Of a DNA stretch of 64,000 nucleotides, positions 28,101 to 38,520 are shown one piece after another. Source of the stretch: Bacteroides sp. MSB163 (GTDB taxonomy: Bacteria; Bacteroidota; Bacteroidia; Bacteroidales; Bacteroidaceae); assembly GCF_036416795.1 (NCBI RefSeq), contig NZ_CP143867.1, positions 682,001 through 746,000 on the forward strand, in the 5' to 3' direction. The notes under the pieces are model-generated. The model saw only the letters and a program-made list of their open reading frames with translations. It was not told where the DNA came from and did no database searches. Each line of letters opens with the position of its first letter. Position 1 is the stretch's first letter. The translations under genes and the position numbers were made by a program.

Positions 28101-28273
28101 AGCATTCTCATATACAGGTCATTAAATAAAGACTTCATTATAACCAACTTTTACTACAAACTAAGTATAATAAAGTATTTAAAACAAAAAATTATTTTCT
28201 AATATATTAGAACTCGATTAAATTTTACTCAGCATTATTAAAACAGATTCTTACAGAAAACCAGCTGAGATAA

Positions 28274-29698
28274 TTATTTCTTCCAGCTTACCGTATGGAA
28301 AGAGTGAGGTGGTAGAGTTAATGTAACTTTCTGTCCCTCCATTTCAAGACTCATCGTCTCTTCCGTATCAGTTACATTAGCAGCAATAACACTGACAGTG
28401 CCATCCTGATTTATAAAAGCCAGCATATTTTTATCTGACGGTGTTTCCAGTCTATAGGCACCCGTACGCACAGAATACCCTAAATGCTTCATCAGATAAA
28501 ACTCCGGATTATACGTCACGGTCTGTTTCTTCTTGTCGATGGAAACCATCGAATTCTGATTCCAGCCCCAAGGACTGATACCCGGAGTAGGAAGAATCAT
28601 ATTCCAATAATGATAAGAATTGATACCATTACTGAAATAATGTTTCATCAAATTCCATGTATATTCGGCATAATCCCATGTATTTGCTCCGTTACCACAT
28701 TCTGTTTCAGTTTGCATCAGCCTTAATTCCGGATATTCACGATGAATGGTTGAAATAGCCTTTTTCCCATCCCACTGAAAGCCCACTCCCTTTATGTATT
28801 TAGCTGCCTGCTCGTCCTTCAAGGCAACACGCACATAATCCGGATTGGCCGTATTAATGGTTCCGAAATAAATATCTGTTTGGATGTTTTCTCTTTCAAA
28901 AGTCGGTCCCAGATAATGTCCCAAGAAGAATGTCAAATCTTCCGTACGCCATTTACAACTGGGAAATACCTGATTGGAACAAGGTTCATTCTGCACATGG
29001 ATACATTCCAATGGTAATCCTTCTGCCTCGTAGGCTTTAATGAAGCGTGCAAAATAATCTGCATACGTTTTCAGATACCCTTCTTCCATCCGGAAACCGG
29101 TGCTAAATTCAGCGACTGTTTCTCTCGGCAAAAGCCCGTTCACATCTTTTTCTCCCGACGGGCGAACAGCGGAAGCATAATGATTATTTGTCTTCATCCA
29201 TACCGGAGGGCACCAGGGAGAAGCCCAAATACGCAGGTCAGGATTTACCTGACGGGCAGCCTTAATATAAGGAATCAGAATATATCGGTCACGGTCAATA
29301 TTGAAATTCACCAGATTAAAGTCCTCTGCAATATCAGCCGAAGAGTAGAAACTCATAGCAAAATCATTGGCTCCCATCGGAAGACGACAATAATCAAAAC
29401 AAGCCCCTTCTTTACCAAATATAGCTTGAAGAACAGCCTCACGATCTCCGGCCAATAATACATTCAGTGCGTCCCAGCCCATTTCATTGAAGCAGCCGCC
29501 TATACCTGTAATCAACTGTAAGCGTTGAGTCGGGTCAAGCACTATTTCTGCTCCGATAGTTGTCCGCTCTGATTTTACCTTCTGCTTCACCCACGGAGAA
29601 GTCTGAGTGGTAACATACCACTCGACTTTCTGCGCTGAAACGGTTCCACCTAACAGGAACAATAAAATAATATTTACAAACCTCATAAAATATTTCAT
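28274..29698 (-). CDS. GH30 family glycosidase, secreted
   Basis: A 474-residue protein with a signal peptide (GTVSAQ|KVEW). The GH30 start QLITGIGGCFNEMGWDAL is clear, as are LPMGANDFAMSFYSS and WASPWCPPVWMKT. Glu238 in HVQNEP is the likely acid/base and Glu331 in MQTETECG the likely nucleophile. The C-terminal beta domain typical of GH30 closes the protein (VSVIAANVTDTEETMSLE). Family activities include beta-glucosidase, beta-1,6-glucanase, beta-xylosidase and beta-fucosidase, and the subfamily cannot be set by eye. Its start overlaps the GH43 stop by 4 bp, implying translational coupling. Confidence 0.88.
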   Translation of the reverse strand: MKYFMRFVNIILLFLLGGTVSAQKVEWYVTTQTSPWVKQKVKSERTTIGAEIVLDPTQRLQLITGIGGCFNEMGWDALNVLLAGDREAVLQAIFGKEGACFDYCRLPMGANDFAMSFYSSADIAEDFNLVNFNIDRDRYILIPYIKAARQVNPDLRIWASPWCPPVWMKTNNHYASAVRPSGEKDVNGLLPRETVAEFSTGFRMEEGYLKTYADYFARFIKAYEAEGLPLECIHVQNEPCSNQVFPSCKWRTEDLTFFLGHYLGPTFERENIQTDIYFGTINTANPDYVRVALKDEQAAKYIKGVGFQWDGKKAISTIHREYPELRLMQTETECGNGANTWDYAEYTWNLMKHYFSNGINSYHYWNMILPTPGISPWGWNQNSMVSIDKKKQTVTYNPEFYLMKHLGYSVRTGAYRLETPSDKNMLAFINQDGTVSVIAANVTDTEETMSLEMEGQKVTLTLPPHSFHTVSWKK

Positions 29699-30681
29699 TT
29701 TCTCTGTTTTACCATTTGAATGGTTCCGTCCTCATTGTAATATAGTTTATCTACACAAATAGAACGTAGCCAATCATGATTGGACAAAGCACTGTTGTGA
29801 TAGAATGCAAACCACTCACCTTTATACTTTACGATGGAACCATGATTAGTATAGCTATCCGTAGGCTCCATATAGATACCCATAGCTTTCCAGGGGCCGA
29901 GCGGATTGTCACTGATGGCATAGCGCATACGATTATCTCCTTTCACACCATCATTCCAGTTTTCATCATGATTGTCTGAATAAGAAAGATAATATTTTCC
30001 ATTATATTTATGAATCCATGTGGCTTCATGGAAATCTTCCAAACCTTCCATATCTTTCATTTCACCATCCAATTCAACCATATTATCTTTCAGCTTACCA
30101 CCTTTGCAAATTCCTCCGCCTCCGTTGTAAATGTATGCCTGACCGTCATCATCCACAAATACACAAGGATCTATCAACGGATCCATCCCTTCTATATAGC
30201 CCTGCACGGTAAAGTTAGCAGCCGGTTCCTTACTGGTAGCCACACCAATTTTCCAACTCTTGTCTGTTTTGGTTTCACTGGGGTGCGGAAAGTAAAAATA
30301 GTACGTACCATCTTTGTAGGCACAGTCGGGAGCCCACATGAATCCACCTTCTTTGCGCCCCCAAGGAACTTGTGATGAATTCAATATCTCACCATGATCT
30401 TTCCAATGTATCATGTCGTCTGTAGAGAACACATGGTAACGGTCCATCAAGTCGCAACCACGCGGAGGATCGATATCATGCGAAGCATATACATACAAAC
30501 GTCCGTCCGCCCATACATGTGCCGAAGGATCGGCTGTATACATGTGCGTGATAAACGGATTCGGAGCCATACTGTCAATCCCGGTAACTTCCTCTTTCGT
30601 TGAGTTACTTTTAGAAGATTGACAGGAGAGCATAAATCCCGCCAGGAACAAAGCAAAAATCGGATAAAACTTCTTTTTCAT
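29695..30681 (-). CDS. GH43-family glycosidase, lipoprotein (paralogue of the gene at 40912)
   Basis: A 328-residue lipoprotein (lipobox FMLSC, Cys20) consisting of one five-bladed propeller. Catalytic triad by motif: Asp51 in THMYTADPSAHVW (base), Asp171 in IDPCVFVDDDG (pKa modulator) and Glu219 in DFHEATWIH (acid). GH43 enzymes are mostly alpha-L-arabinofuranosidases, beta-xylosidases or exo-galactosidases. It resembles the 40912-41880 product along its whole length, so the two probably arose by duplication and act on related linkages. Confidence 0.88.
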   Translation of the reverse strand: MKKKFYPIFALFLAGFMLSCQSSKSNSTKEEVTGIDSMAPNPFITHMYTADPSAHVWADGRLYVYASHDIDPPRGCDLMDRYHVFSTDDMIHWKDHGEILNSSQVPWGRKEGGFMWAPDCAYKDGTYYFYFPHPSETKTDKSWKIGVATSKEPAANFTVQGYIEGMDPLIDPCVFVDDDGQAYIYNGGGGICKGGKLKDNMVELDGEMKDMEGLEDFHEATWIHKYNGKYYLSYSDNHDENWNDGVKGDNRMRYAISDNPLGPWKAMGIYMEPTDSYTNHGSIVKYKGEWFAFYHNSALSNHDWLRSICVDKLYYNEDGTIQMVKQRK

Positions 30682-30716
30682 AAGTAATGTGTTTTGATAT
30701 TAGTAATTAATAGATC

Positions 30717-33086
30717 TCAGTAAGTGATTGTAACCTTCTCAACTCTTCCACCTCGCAATGAAATGACTTCATCATACCATTGCCCAAGTTTCAATCTTAT
30801 TTTCCGGTCTTTTGTAGAACAGAGCTTGACATATACCTTTTTATCAGAAAGGTTCCATGAGAGTTGTTCCACTGTCACTCCGCATCGTGCTTTTATTCCA
30901 TTGATACAGCCACGTTCAATACCATCCACCAAAGCAGGCAACAATTCAATACCTTCTTCATCCGACCCCACCAGCATCTCTATCAACACACCCGGTACTG
31001 CATGGCAGACATCTGTACAAAAAGTTCCGAAATTCGGGTAATGTGCCGTAGACAGGCTATTAAAGTAAAAGTCTTTTTGAGTCAGCGTCAGCAACTTGTT
31101 TTTTAAAGAAGCATCATCATGCAACCCTGCGGCAATCAAAGCCGCATGCAGGAATCCATGTCCCGCATTCTCATAATTGTGACGGTCGCGCATCTGCAAA
31201 GCCCTATGAGCTGCTTTATAAAGTTCCGGAGTCCTGCCTTCCGAAAATTCACGATAAGGCCACACCATCATCAAATGGCTGGAATGCCGATGGTTATAAC
31301 TCTCAGCCAAGCCCGGCCAGCTCCACTCCTTGATAGCCCCATCTTCATTAATCTGGTAAGGAGGCAGTGCATCCAACAGACTTTGCCAACGAGCCTTACC
31401 ACCATTGAGGCCCTGTTCTTCATTCAATAAATTGCATACTTTAACTAAGGTAGACAATAAAAAACGAGCTCCGGAAAGATCAAAAGCGGAGTTGTTCAGC
31501 AAAGATACCCGCAAGTTTGACGGTTGATTTTCCGGTGAAACAGAACCAGCAATAATGTAATGCCCTTCCCCATCCTTATACTTCAAGAAGTCTTCGTAGA
31601 AATCTCCCATACTTTTCAGTAAAGGAAACAAGCGATCCTTCAGAAACTCTTTATCTTCCGTTATCAGGTAGTGTTCCCAAAAAGGATAAAGCAGCCAGGC
31701 TTCCTCACCCGTAGCATAATGATATGGATAAAAATCATTGATAGAAGCCATCAATCCGGAGGAAAGTCCGGGGGTATTACCACAGGCCAGCATACCGCGA
31801 CAGCCTAGTAGTTTAGTAGCATTGATTTCAAAATCTTTCCGCCAAACCTCATTCAGATGGAAATACCCCTCCATCACTTCGGGCATAGCACCGATATTTC
31901 CAGCACTGACCTGCAAGTTCAGGTTTGCATCCAAATGATAATAACCTCCCCATCCCGCATTACAATCACCTGTCCAGATTCCTAATAAATCAGGAGGCGT
32001 CAGTTCATTACCGGAAGACAAGAAATGATATCTTCCTGCATAGAAAATCCTTTCCCACAATGCCAATACAGGTGAATCCGTTTGCTTCTGTTTTTCCAAC
32101 AATTCTTCATTAGATAGCAATCGTTCGGCAGGAGATGCACCCAAGTCCATCTCCACACGATTGAAGATTGCAGTATGTATAACCTTATGAGCCTTCACAA
32201 GGGATTTATAATCCGGTTTTATCTTATTCAATGCTTCTTTCAACAAACCTTTATCCCACTCCGCCATACAATCCGTAGCGTACTTTTCAGTACGTGCCAG
32301 CAAAAGTACTTTCGAGGCATTCTGTATATATAAAGTGTCATTACGTAAAAAACTGGAACCGCCCGACTGTTTTACCCGAATCCCCCCTTCATAACCTTCC
32401 GCATCCATTGGCGAAGCATAATTCACACGGATATTCAGATAATCCTTCGCATGCAGGTTATTCACTCTCATTCCTTTCGGGAAATTCATCTCTTCAAGCA
32501 TTTGCAAACTGACTGCGCAACTCAGACCACCGGAAGCTGGTGCTTGCAGTTCGAATACCGAAACATTGGCATCCCGAGAAACAAATGACCGACGCTCCCA
32601 TTCTCCGCGGTCGTCACTCCACCGAACTATTATTTCTCCGGTTTCGTAATTACTAATGCGGCGGTAGTCTTTTATTTCCCCATCCGCATCCATATCAATC
32701 TTGAGCACAAAACCGGGATGCCTACCGCCTTCGCCTCCATCATGCCAATGGGAAGTACGTACAGCCAGATCATTCGCTTCCTTAAACTTTCCGATAGCAC
32801 AATATTTCTTTATTAAATCAAGTGTATCACGAGGTACTTCGGCAAACGTACGTGACTTTGCACCAGGGAAGTTGAAGAAACGGTCGGTGAAAACAACCGT
32901 TTCATGCAGAGGATTTCCAAAAACCATGATTCCCATCTTACCATTGCCGGCTAGCAAGGCTTCCTGCCACCTATCATAAGTTGCAGGAAAACGATTGGAA
33001 TGAGCCTGACGTATAACTGGTTGGGCATACAATCCCAACGATGCTATACAAACCAAAGCAGAGTATAGTATCTTCTTATTCCACAT
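30717..33086 (-). CDS. Divergent GH95-family glycosidase, secreted
   Basis: A 789-residue protein with a signal peptide (LGLYAQ|PVIRQ) and the GH95 layout: N-terminal beta domain with LLAGNGKMGIMVFG, then the helical barrel. The catalytic acid segment SVSPEN (Glu519), the NHRHSSHL segment and CTDVCHAVPG (Asp692) are kept. The water-activating segment NxNxxxN of standard members reads DANLNLQ here (Asp386, Asn388, Gln392). The substrate may therefore differ from alpha-L-fucosides. It lies 35 bp before the GH43 gene and 12 bp after the GH2 gene in one operon. Confidence 0.78.
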   Translation of the reverse strand: MWNKKILYSALVCIASLGLYAQPVIRQAHSNRFPATYDRWQEALLAGNGKMGIMVFGNPLHETVVFTDRFFNFPGAKSRTFAEVPRDTLDLIKKYCAIGKFKEANDLAVRTSHWHDGGEGGRHPGFVLKIDMDADGEIKDYRRISNYETGEIIVRWSDDRGEWERRSFVSRDANVSVFELQAPASGGLSCAVSLQMLEEMNFPKGMRVNNLHAKDYLNIRVNYASPMDAEGYEGGIRVKQSGGSSFLRNDTLYIQNASKVLLLARTEKYATDCMAEWDKGLLKEALNKIKPDYKSLVKAHKVIHTAIFNRVEMDLGASPAERLLSNEELLEKQKQTDSPVLALWERIFYAGRYHFLSSGNELTPPDLLGIWTGDCNAGWGGYYHLDANLNLQVSAGNIGAMPEVMEGYFHLNEVWRKDFEINATKLLGCRGMLACGNTPGLSSGLMASINDFYPYHYATGEEAWLLYPFWEHYLITEDKEFLKDRLFPLLKSMGDFYEDFLKYKDGEGHYIIAGSVSPENQPSNLRVSLLNNSAFDLSGARFLLSTLVKVCNLLNEEQGLNGGKARWQSLLDALPPYQINEDGAIKEWSWPGLAESYNHRHSSHLMMVWPYREFSEGRTPELYKAAHRALQMRDRHNYENAGHGFLHAALIAAGLHDDASLKNKLLTLTQKDFYFNSLSTAHYPNFGTFCTDVCHAVPGVLIEMLVGSDEEGIELLPALVDGIERGCINGIKARCGVTVEQLSWNLSDKKVYVKLCSTKDRKIRLKLGQWYDEVISLRGGRVEKVTITY

Positions 33087-33098
33087 ATATTTACTTTC

Positions 33099-35891
33099 TT
33101 AATTCAGAGTTAACAACCTGCCGCGCTTCAAATTATATCCTTCTATAGAAATCGCAGCCTCTCTTTGCGGCATATATTCTATTGTAATAGTTCTCTTTTC
33201 TCCCGATAATAAATTAAAATAACCGTCTGAGATATAAGCAGGCAGGATACGTTTGTCTGTATCCGGCTCACGTACATTTAGTTTCAAGGCAATGGCAGGC
33301 TTTGCGCCTGTATTACGTAATTCAATTTGTACCCGATTATTCTTTCTACTGATTAGTTTACAAGCTACCGAGGCATCCTCCAATGAATTAAAATCCAGAA
33401 AGTTTCCTTTACCATTGTCCTGCCAATAATCATTGACAGAAACTGTCCTTCCATATTTATCAGTCAAAAGCAGACGTTCCAGATATACCCCGGTAATGTC
33501 AAGAGGCTTATCCTGCACAAAACATTCTGTTGTTCCATTGGCCGCTACATTTACTTTCAAGACCCGTCGGAACAAAGATTTACCTTCCAGAGAGTAAGCT
33601 TCATAGATAGCTTTGGCTCCTTTCATTTCCTTTAAAGTAGTATTCACTACTATTATTTTCTGGTCATCAAGATTCTTCTGAATATGGACAGGTTCACACG
33701 CCTTGCGGCAACCATAGAAAGATCCGAAGGTTTCATAATCCCAAGAATAGATTTGCCAGACCATACTGGGCCATGCCGGATGGCTCATCCAGAGCAACAG
33801 GCCACTTGTACTGTTCCACATTTTACTGTTCCATGCTTCCATCATGGCACGATGACTGTCATAGTTGGCAATCTGTGCTTTTCGGCTAAAGTCTTTCAAG
33901 TCCGTCGGCTTTCCATATTTCCGATCTATGTCTTCCATAAATTCCCTCTGTCCCCCATGTAGATCATGGTAATACCAAACATCACTGATAGGCCAGGCAT
34001 CTTTCACATCCATCATAGCCAGAATAGATTCTTCCGTAGGAATGGAAGTCGAACCTTGCTCCGTATTGAATCCATGTGCCCGGTTACGATAATAATCTAC
34101 CGGATTCTTATGATAGTTCCATGGGCCGCTTGGTCTTAGGTTACAATGTGTAGAGTTCGGACTATAATAACGGGTACCGTCTTTCTCTGCAATCATCTTT
34201 GCCAGCCGTTCTTCAATATAAGCAGGAGCGAATCCTTCATTACGGGGATTCCAAACAGCAATGGAAGGATGATTACGAAAACGCACCACAACATCTTCCG
34301 CATTCTGCAGGAATAGGTTGTCATCATTTACCGGCATATTATAACCTTGCGTACTCAACCAGAAATCATTGAATACCAGCATACCATATTCATCACATAA
34401 TTCATAAAAAACCTCTTCCGTACTCTCACCTGTCCAGTTACGGATCATATTAAAGTTCGCTTCTTTGTGCAAACGGAAGTAAGGTTCGAGATGTTCACGC
34501 GAAACACGCTTCATAGCATCATCCATCCCCCAGTTTCCTCCCTTACAGAAGATACGCTTGCCGTTTACTTTTATCACCATGTAATGCTGCATAGCTTTGT
34601 CCGGTGCCGGCACAAGAATATCAGAAGAGACATTCTTTTTCAGACGAGGCATACACATGCCGTCTTCAATATATTTACGGTTTATATTATCAAAAATAGG
34701 TTCACCCTGCCCCATTACGGTCGGGCGATATTCCATCCGACGGATAGAATCGTCAGGAAAACAAATTTCCAATTCATAAGAAAGTTCACGGACTCCGAAA
34801 CGCACTTTCTTGGAATCCGATGGTACTCCCTTTTCCGTTACAGACACATCCATCGTATAAAGTTCCTGACGACCATAATTATTTGGCCACCATAGGCGGG
34901 GAGATTTCAGCGCCAATGCTTCATAAACATCCGGAACAAAGACTACTACCTTTCGTTCCCCAGGTGCGAGGCTTACCTCCTGAGTTATCTGTTTACCTTC
35001 AAGATTCAAGTCAACCGATACTTGCTTGGCTACCGATTGCAGGTTTTCTACTTCCGTACGTACAATAACTTCAGCGACCGTAGTATCCGGTAGTGTCAAA
35101 TGAGTAACCACCTGCGTATCATGCAGACGAATGCCATTCGTGAAACGTAAATGTACATCCTGCCAGATACCTATATTCCGGTCGCGAATGCCTGGTACCC
35201 AGTCCCAACCCTCTGAAGAGATAAAGGTCGGTCCATCCAAACATAATTGTCCGCCATTCATTCCATTGCCGGCAGATGGAGACTGTTCATGAGGAATTCC
35301 CGGGTTAGGTGGTGGAAGAATACGAACAACCAATGTATTCTTACCATCCACCAAATGATCCGTTGCATTAAATTCACCCCGGATAAAGGCACCTTTCATT
35401 GTACCCAGACATACGTCATTCAGCCATATCTCGGCTTGATAATTTATACCTTTAAAAACTAACCAAGCTTCTCTACCTCCCACAGGAACAGGTGAATTGA
35501 ATTCCAAACGATACCACCAATCCATCCTACAAAGGGTGTCGGGAATTGCGAGATTATTCAGTCCATAATAAGGATCAGGATATACTCCCTGGTCCACTAA
35601 AGTAGTTAATACTGTACCCGGGACAGTCGCATTATACCAACCGTTCTTGCCATCCGTCAGTTTCCAGCCCCGGTTCAACAAGAAATCATTCTCGCTTACT
35701 TTTTCTACGACCGCCTCCACCGGTATCTGTGCTCTCGGAGAAGGCATCATGATTTGCACTTTCGATTTCGGCAATGTCTCTTTTGGCTGAGGATGAGTCA
35801 ATCCCCAATTTGCCACATTCTGAGCTACTAATGAAGTAGTACAACCCAATAAGAGACAAAATATCCATTGAATTTGAACACTTCGTTTCAT
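33099..35891 (-). CDS. GH2-family glycosidase, beta-mannosidase/exo-glucosaminidase-like
   Basis: A 930-residue protein with a signal peptide (SLVAQ|NVANW). A galactose-binding-like jelly roll (about residues 70-250; WYNATVPGTVLTTL, WWYRLEF, GWDWVPGIRDRNIGIW) is followed by an Ig-like domain and a TIM barrel. Glu552 in WNPRNEG is the expected acid/base and Glu611 in NTEQGS the expected nucleophile. The N-terminal pattern resembles beta-mannosidase and exo-beta-glucosaminidase branches rather than LacZ. Among mannose-active neighbours a beta-mannosidase role is attractive but unproven. Confidence 0.82.
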   Translation of the reverse strand: MKRSVQIQWIFCLLLGCTTSLVAQNVANWGLTHPQPKETLPKSKVQIMMPSPRAQIPVEAVVEKVSENDFLLNRGWKLTDGKNGWYNATVPGTVLTTLVDQGVYPDPYYGLNNLAIPDTLCRMDWWYRLEFNSPVPVGGREAWLVFKGINYQAEIWLNDVCLGTMKGAFIRGEFNATDHLVDGKNTLVVRILPPPNPGIPHEQSPSAGNGMNGGQLCLDGPTFISSEGWDWVPGIRDRNIGIWQDVHLRFTNGIRLHDTQVVTHLTLPDTTVAEVIVRTEVENLQSVAKQVSVDLNLEGKQITQEVSLAPGERKVVVFVPDVYEALALKSPRLWWPNNYGRQELYTMDVSVTEKGVPSDSKKVRFGVRELSYELEICFPDDSIRRMEYRPTVMGQGEPIFDNINRKYIEDGMCMPRLKKNVSSDILVPAPDKAMQHYMVIKVNGKRIFCKGGNWGMDDAMKRVSREHLEPYFRLHKEANFNMIRNWTGESTEEVFYELCDEYGMLVFNDFWLSTQGYNMPVNDDNLFLQNAEDVVVRFRNHPSIAVWNPRNEGFAPAYIEERLAKMIAEKDGTRYYSPNSTHCNLRPSGPWNYHKNPVDYYRNRAHGFNTEQGSTSIPTEESILAMMDVKDAWPISDVWYYHDLHGGQREFMEDIDRKYGKPTDLKDFSRKAQIANYDSHRAMMEAWNSKMWNSTSGLLLWMSHPAWPSMVWQIYSWDYETFGSFYGCRKACEPVHIQKNLDDQKIIVVNTTLKEMKGAKAIYEAYSLEGKSLFRRVLKVNVAANGTTECFVQDKPLDITGVYLERLLLTDKYGRTVSVNDYWQDNGKGNFLDFNSLEDASVACKLISRKNNRVQIELRNTGAKPAIALKLNVREPDTDKRILPAYISDGYFNLLSGEKRTITIEYMPQREAAISIEGYNLKRGRLLTLN

Positions 35892-35921
35892 TGTTATTTA
35901 TTTTTCAAGGTGAGATATCAG

Positions 35922-38492
35922 TCAATTAGCCTTTTGCAATACCGGCACTATTTTTTGCAAACGGATATCAGCGGAAGATGCACCTAACATAATCATATAG
36001 TCACCGGAAGGATGTACAAACTGACTTTGCTCCTCATCCCAATAACGTAGCAAGTCTTTCCGCAATTTGATAGTAACTTTCTTGCTCTCACCTCCCTTCA
36101 ACGAAACACGTTCAAAGCCTTTTAACTCTTTAACAGGCATTACCTCATTCCGTTCAGGCAGTTTCACATATACCTGTGCCACTTCATCCCCTGCACATTT
36201 ACCAGTATTCTTCAATTGGAAAGAAACATTTATTTCGTCCTCACCATCTTCCACTTGTAAATTGGAATACTTGAATGAAGTATAGCTCAAACCATAACCG
36301 AAAGGATATAAAACATCCCCTTTGAAGTACTTATAGGTACGTCCCTTAGTGATATCATAATCATCAAACGGAGGAAGTTCATCCAGACTCTTGTAATAAG
36401 TCAGCGGCAAACGGCCTCCCGGATTATAATCACCGAACAAAACCTCAGCCACAGCTTTTCCTCCGCTCTCACCCGGATACCAAGCATTCACTATAGCCGG
36501 AATATGCTCATCCATCCAGTTGATAGCCAGCGAGCTGCCTGCAACCAATACAACTATGATATTCGGATTCACCTTGTAAACTTCCTGCAAAAACTCCCTC
36601 TGGTCTGCCGGAAGCTGAATATCATACCTATCTTGTCCTTCACGTTCTATCGACTTATTGATGCCTAATACAGCAACTACGGTCTCACACTCACGCACCG
36701 CTTTTCCGGCCTCACCATACAAATCCAAACGAGTGACTTTGCCAACCTGAGGAACCCGCCATTGCAGTTTCGCCACAGCATAATCACGATTATCATAGTA
36801 TTCCGCCTTCAACTGATAATCCTTTCCGGCTTCCAGATAAATAGTAGCTGTATCTGTACGGACTGCATGTCCCCGCCATGCATCAATCAGCATCTTGCCG
36901 TCAACGCTCAAGCGGCAACCATCATCTGATGTAAAACTGAATGTATATTGTCCGGTGACCGTGGGACGTAGTTTTCCTGTCCAGCGAACTGACAAAGGAG
37001 ATTTAGGTAAGAAAGGATCAGGTGCCTGGTTGGCAGGCTCAAAGTTAATCCATTCTTCTTTGCGCACCTTCGGAGTCCCCTGCAACTTCGTATTATCAAA
37101 ATATTCGGCTTTCAATCCTTCCGGGAAATTGGTACCCTGTATAAGCTCCATGCCGTCTACGGCTGATTTCCAAGGGGCATATACCACTTTCACGCCATCG
37201 CCTACCCTATCTTTGATACCCTGTAACACCGAGACCGGAGCAATCACCGGCGAACCACTATAATCTCCAAACTCACAATTACCGGCATTTATGCCCACCA
37301 CAGCTATCGATTTTACCTTTTTGACATTGAGCGGTAACATCTTTTTCTGATTCTTAAGCAGCACGATACATTCACGCGCCGCATTCAAAGCTACTTCCTG
37401 ATGCTCTGCCGACCCTATCACATCCGGAGATATCTTCGTATAAGGATTCTTTTCTCCGCTATCGAATAACCCTAACTGCATACGTGCACGCAACACACGA
37501 TAGGCAGCCGAATCTATGTCAGCATCCGTAACCATATACTGACGGTAGGCACTCAACAAAGGCTCATCATATACATCATCGCCACATTCCAAGTCTAAAC
37601 CGGCTTTTAAGGAGAGAGTAGCCGCAGCCTCTTTAGTCTTCACATACTTATGCGCATTGACCAGTAAGGAAGGACCTCCGCAATCGGAAACCACATAGCC
37701 CTTGAATCCCCAGTCATTACGCAGCACTTTGGTCAGCAGCCAAGCGTTCAGCGTACATGGCACATCATTCAACGCATTATAAGCGGACATGATAGATGCG
37801 GACTTACCCTCTTTCACACAAGCCTCAAAGGCCGGGAAATAGTATTCGCGAAGTTGCTTCTCTGATATTTGCGGATTACATACAAAACGATTGTGTTCTT
37901 CATTATTGGCTGCAAAATGTTTGGGAGTCGATACAATCTTCAAGTAACGACTATCATTGCCTTGTAAACCTTTCACAAAAGCAGTACCCATGATACCACT
38001 CAGATACGGGTCTTCACCGTATGTCTCAGGAGTACGCCCCCAACGCGGATCACGCGCCATATTCACTGTAGGTGACCAAAAAGTCAACAAATCGCTGAAC
38101 TGGTTCTTCTGCTCCCGTCCCTGGTCCAGTTCATTCCAACGGGCACGGGCCTCATCAGAAATAACCGTAGCCACTTGTTCCTGCAACACAGGGTTCCAAG
38201 TAGCCGCCAGTCCGATGGCCTGCGGAAACACAGTGAAGCGTCCCGGACGAACCACTCCATGAAGCGCTTCGTTACCATGATAATATTTAGGAATATCCAG
38301 ACGGGAAATGCCCGGTGACGTAGCACGCAGTAAACTAATCTTTTCCTCAACCGACAGACGTGACAATAAGTCCATGATACGTTCGTGCATCGGCGCGTTT
38401 TCATCTTTATACAACTCTTGAGCCTGTACCGGAATGGTACAGGCTATCAGAAACAATAATCCTGTAAATACAATCTTTTTAAATGTTTTCAT
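35922..38492 (-). CDS. GH3-family beta-glycosidase with PA14 insertion
   Basis: An 856-residue protein with a signal peptide (PVQAQ|ELYKD). The GH3 barrel has STPKHFAANNEEH and the nucleophile Asp270 in VVSDCGG. A PA14 domain is inserted in the second domain (FPEGLKAEYFDNTKLQGTP ... GQYTFSFTSDDGCRLSVDG). An FN3-like C-terminal domain (VSFQLKNTGKCAGDEVAQVY) closes it. The overall type is that of secreted beta-glucosidases and beta-xylosidases of gut Bacteroides. It lies 28 bp after the GH92 gene. Confidence 0.88.
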   Translation of the reverse strand: MKTFKKIVFTGLLFLIACTIPVQAQELYKDENAPMHERIMDLLSRLSVEEKISLLRATSPGISRLDIPKYYHGNEALHGVVRPGRFTVFPQAIGLAATWNPVLQEQVATVISDEARARWNELDQGREQKNQFSDLLTFWSPTVNMARDPRWGRTPETYGEDPYLSGIMGTAFVKGLQGNDSRYLKIVSTPKHFAANNEEHNRFVCNPQISEKQLREYYFPAFEACVKEGKSASIMSAYNALNDVPCTLNAWLLTKVLRNDWGFKGYVVSDCGGPSLLVNAHKYVKTKEAAATLSLKAGLDLECGDDVYDEPLLSAYRQYMVTDADIDSAAYRVLRARMQLGLFDSGEKNPYTKISPDVIGSAEHQEVALNAARECIVLLKNQKKMLPLNVKKVKSIAVVGINAGNCEFGDYSGSPVIAPVSVLQGIKDRVGDGVKVVYAPWKSAVDGMELIQGTNFPEGLKAEYFDNTKLQGTPKVRKEEWINFEPANQAPDPFLPKSPLSVRWTGKLRPTVTGQYTFSFTSDDGCRLSVDGKMLIDAWRGHAVRTDTATIYLEAGKDYQLKAEYYDNRDYAVAKLQWRVPQVGKVTRLDLYGEAGKAVRECETVVAVLGINKSIEREGQDRYDIQLPADQREFLQEVYKVNPNIIVVLVAGSSLAINWMDEHIPAIVNAWYPGESGGKAVAEVLFGDYNPGGRLPLTYYKSLDELPPFDDYDITKGRTYKYFKGDVLYPFGYGLSYTSFKYSNLQVEDGEDEINVSFQLKNTGKCAGDEVAQVYVKLPERNEVMPVKELKGFERVSLKGGESKKVTIKLRKDLLRYWDEEQSQFVHPSGDYMIMLGASSADIRLQKIVPVLQKAN

Positions 38493-38520
38493 GATATTTT
38501 CCTATTGACTTATATCTTAT

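Noticed and set aside
28157..28222. Possible seventh phased-repeat promoter before the esterase-fusion gene
   Set aside because: A weak -7 (TTAGTTTG) exists, but hexamers are not at the 23/34/45/56 offsets; only a degenerate match was seen.
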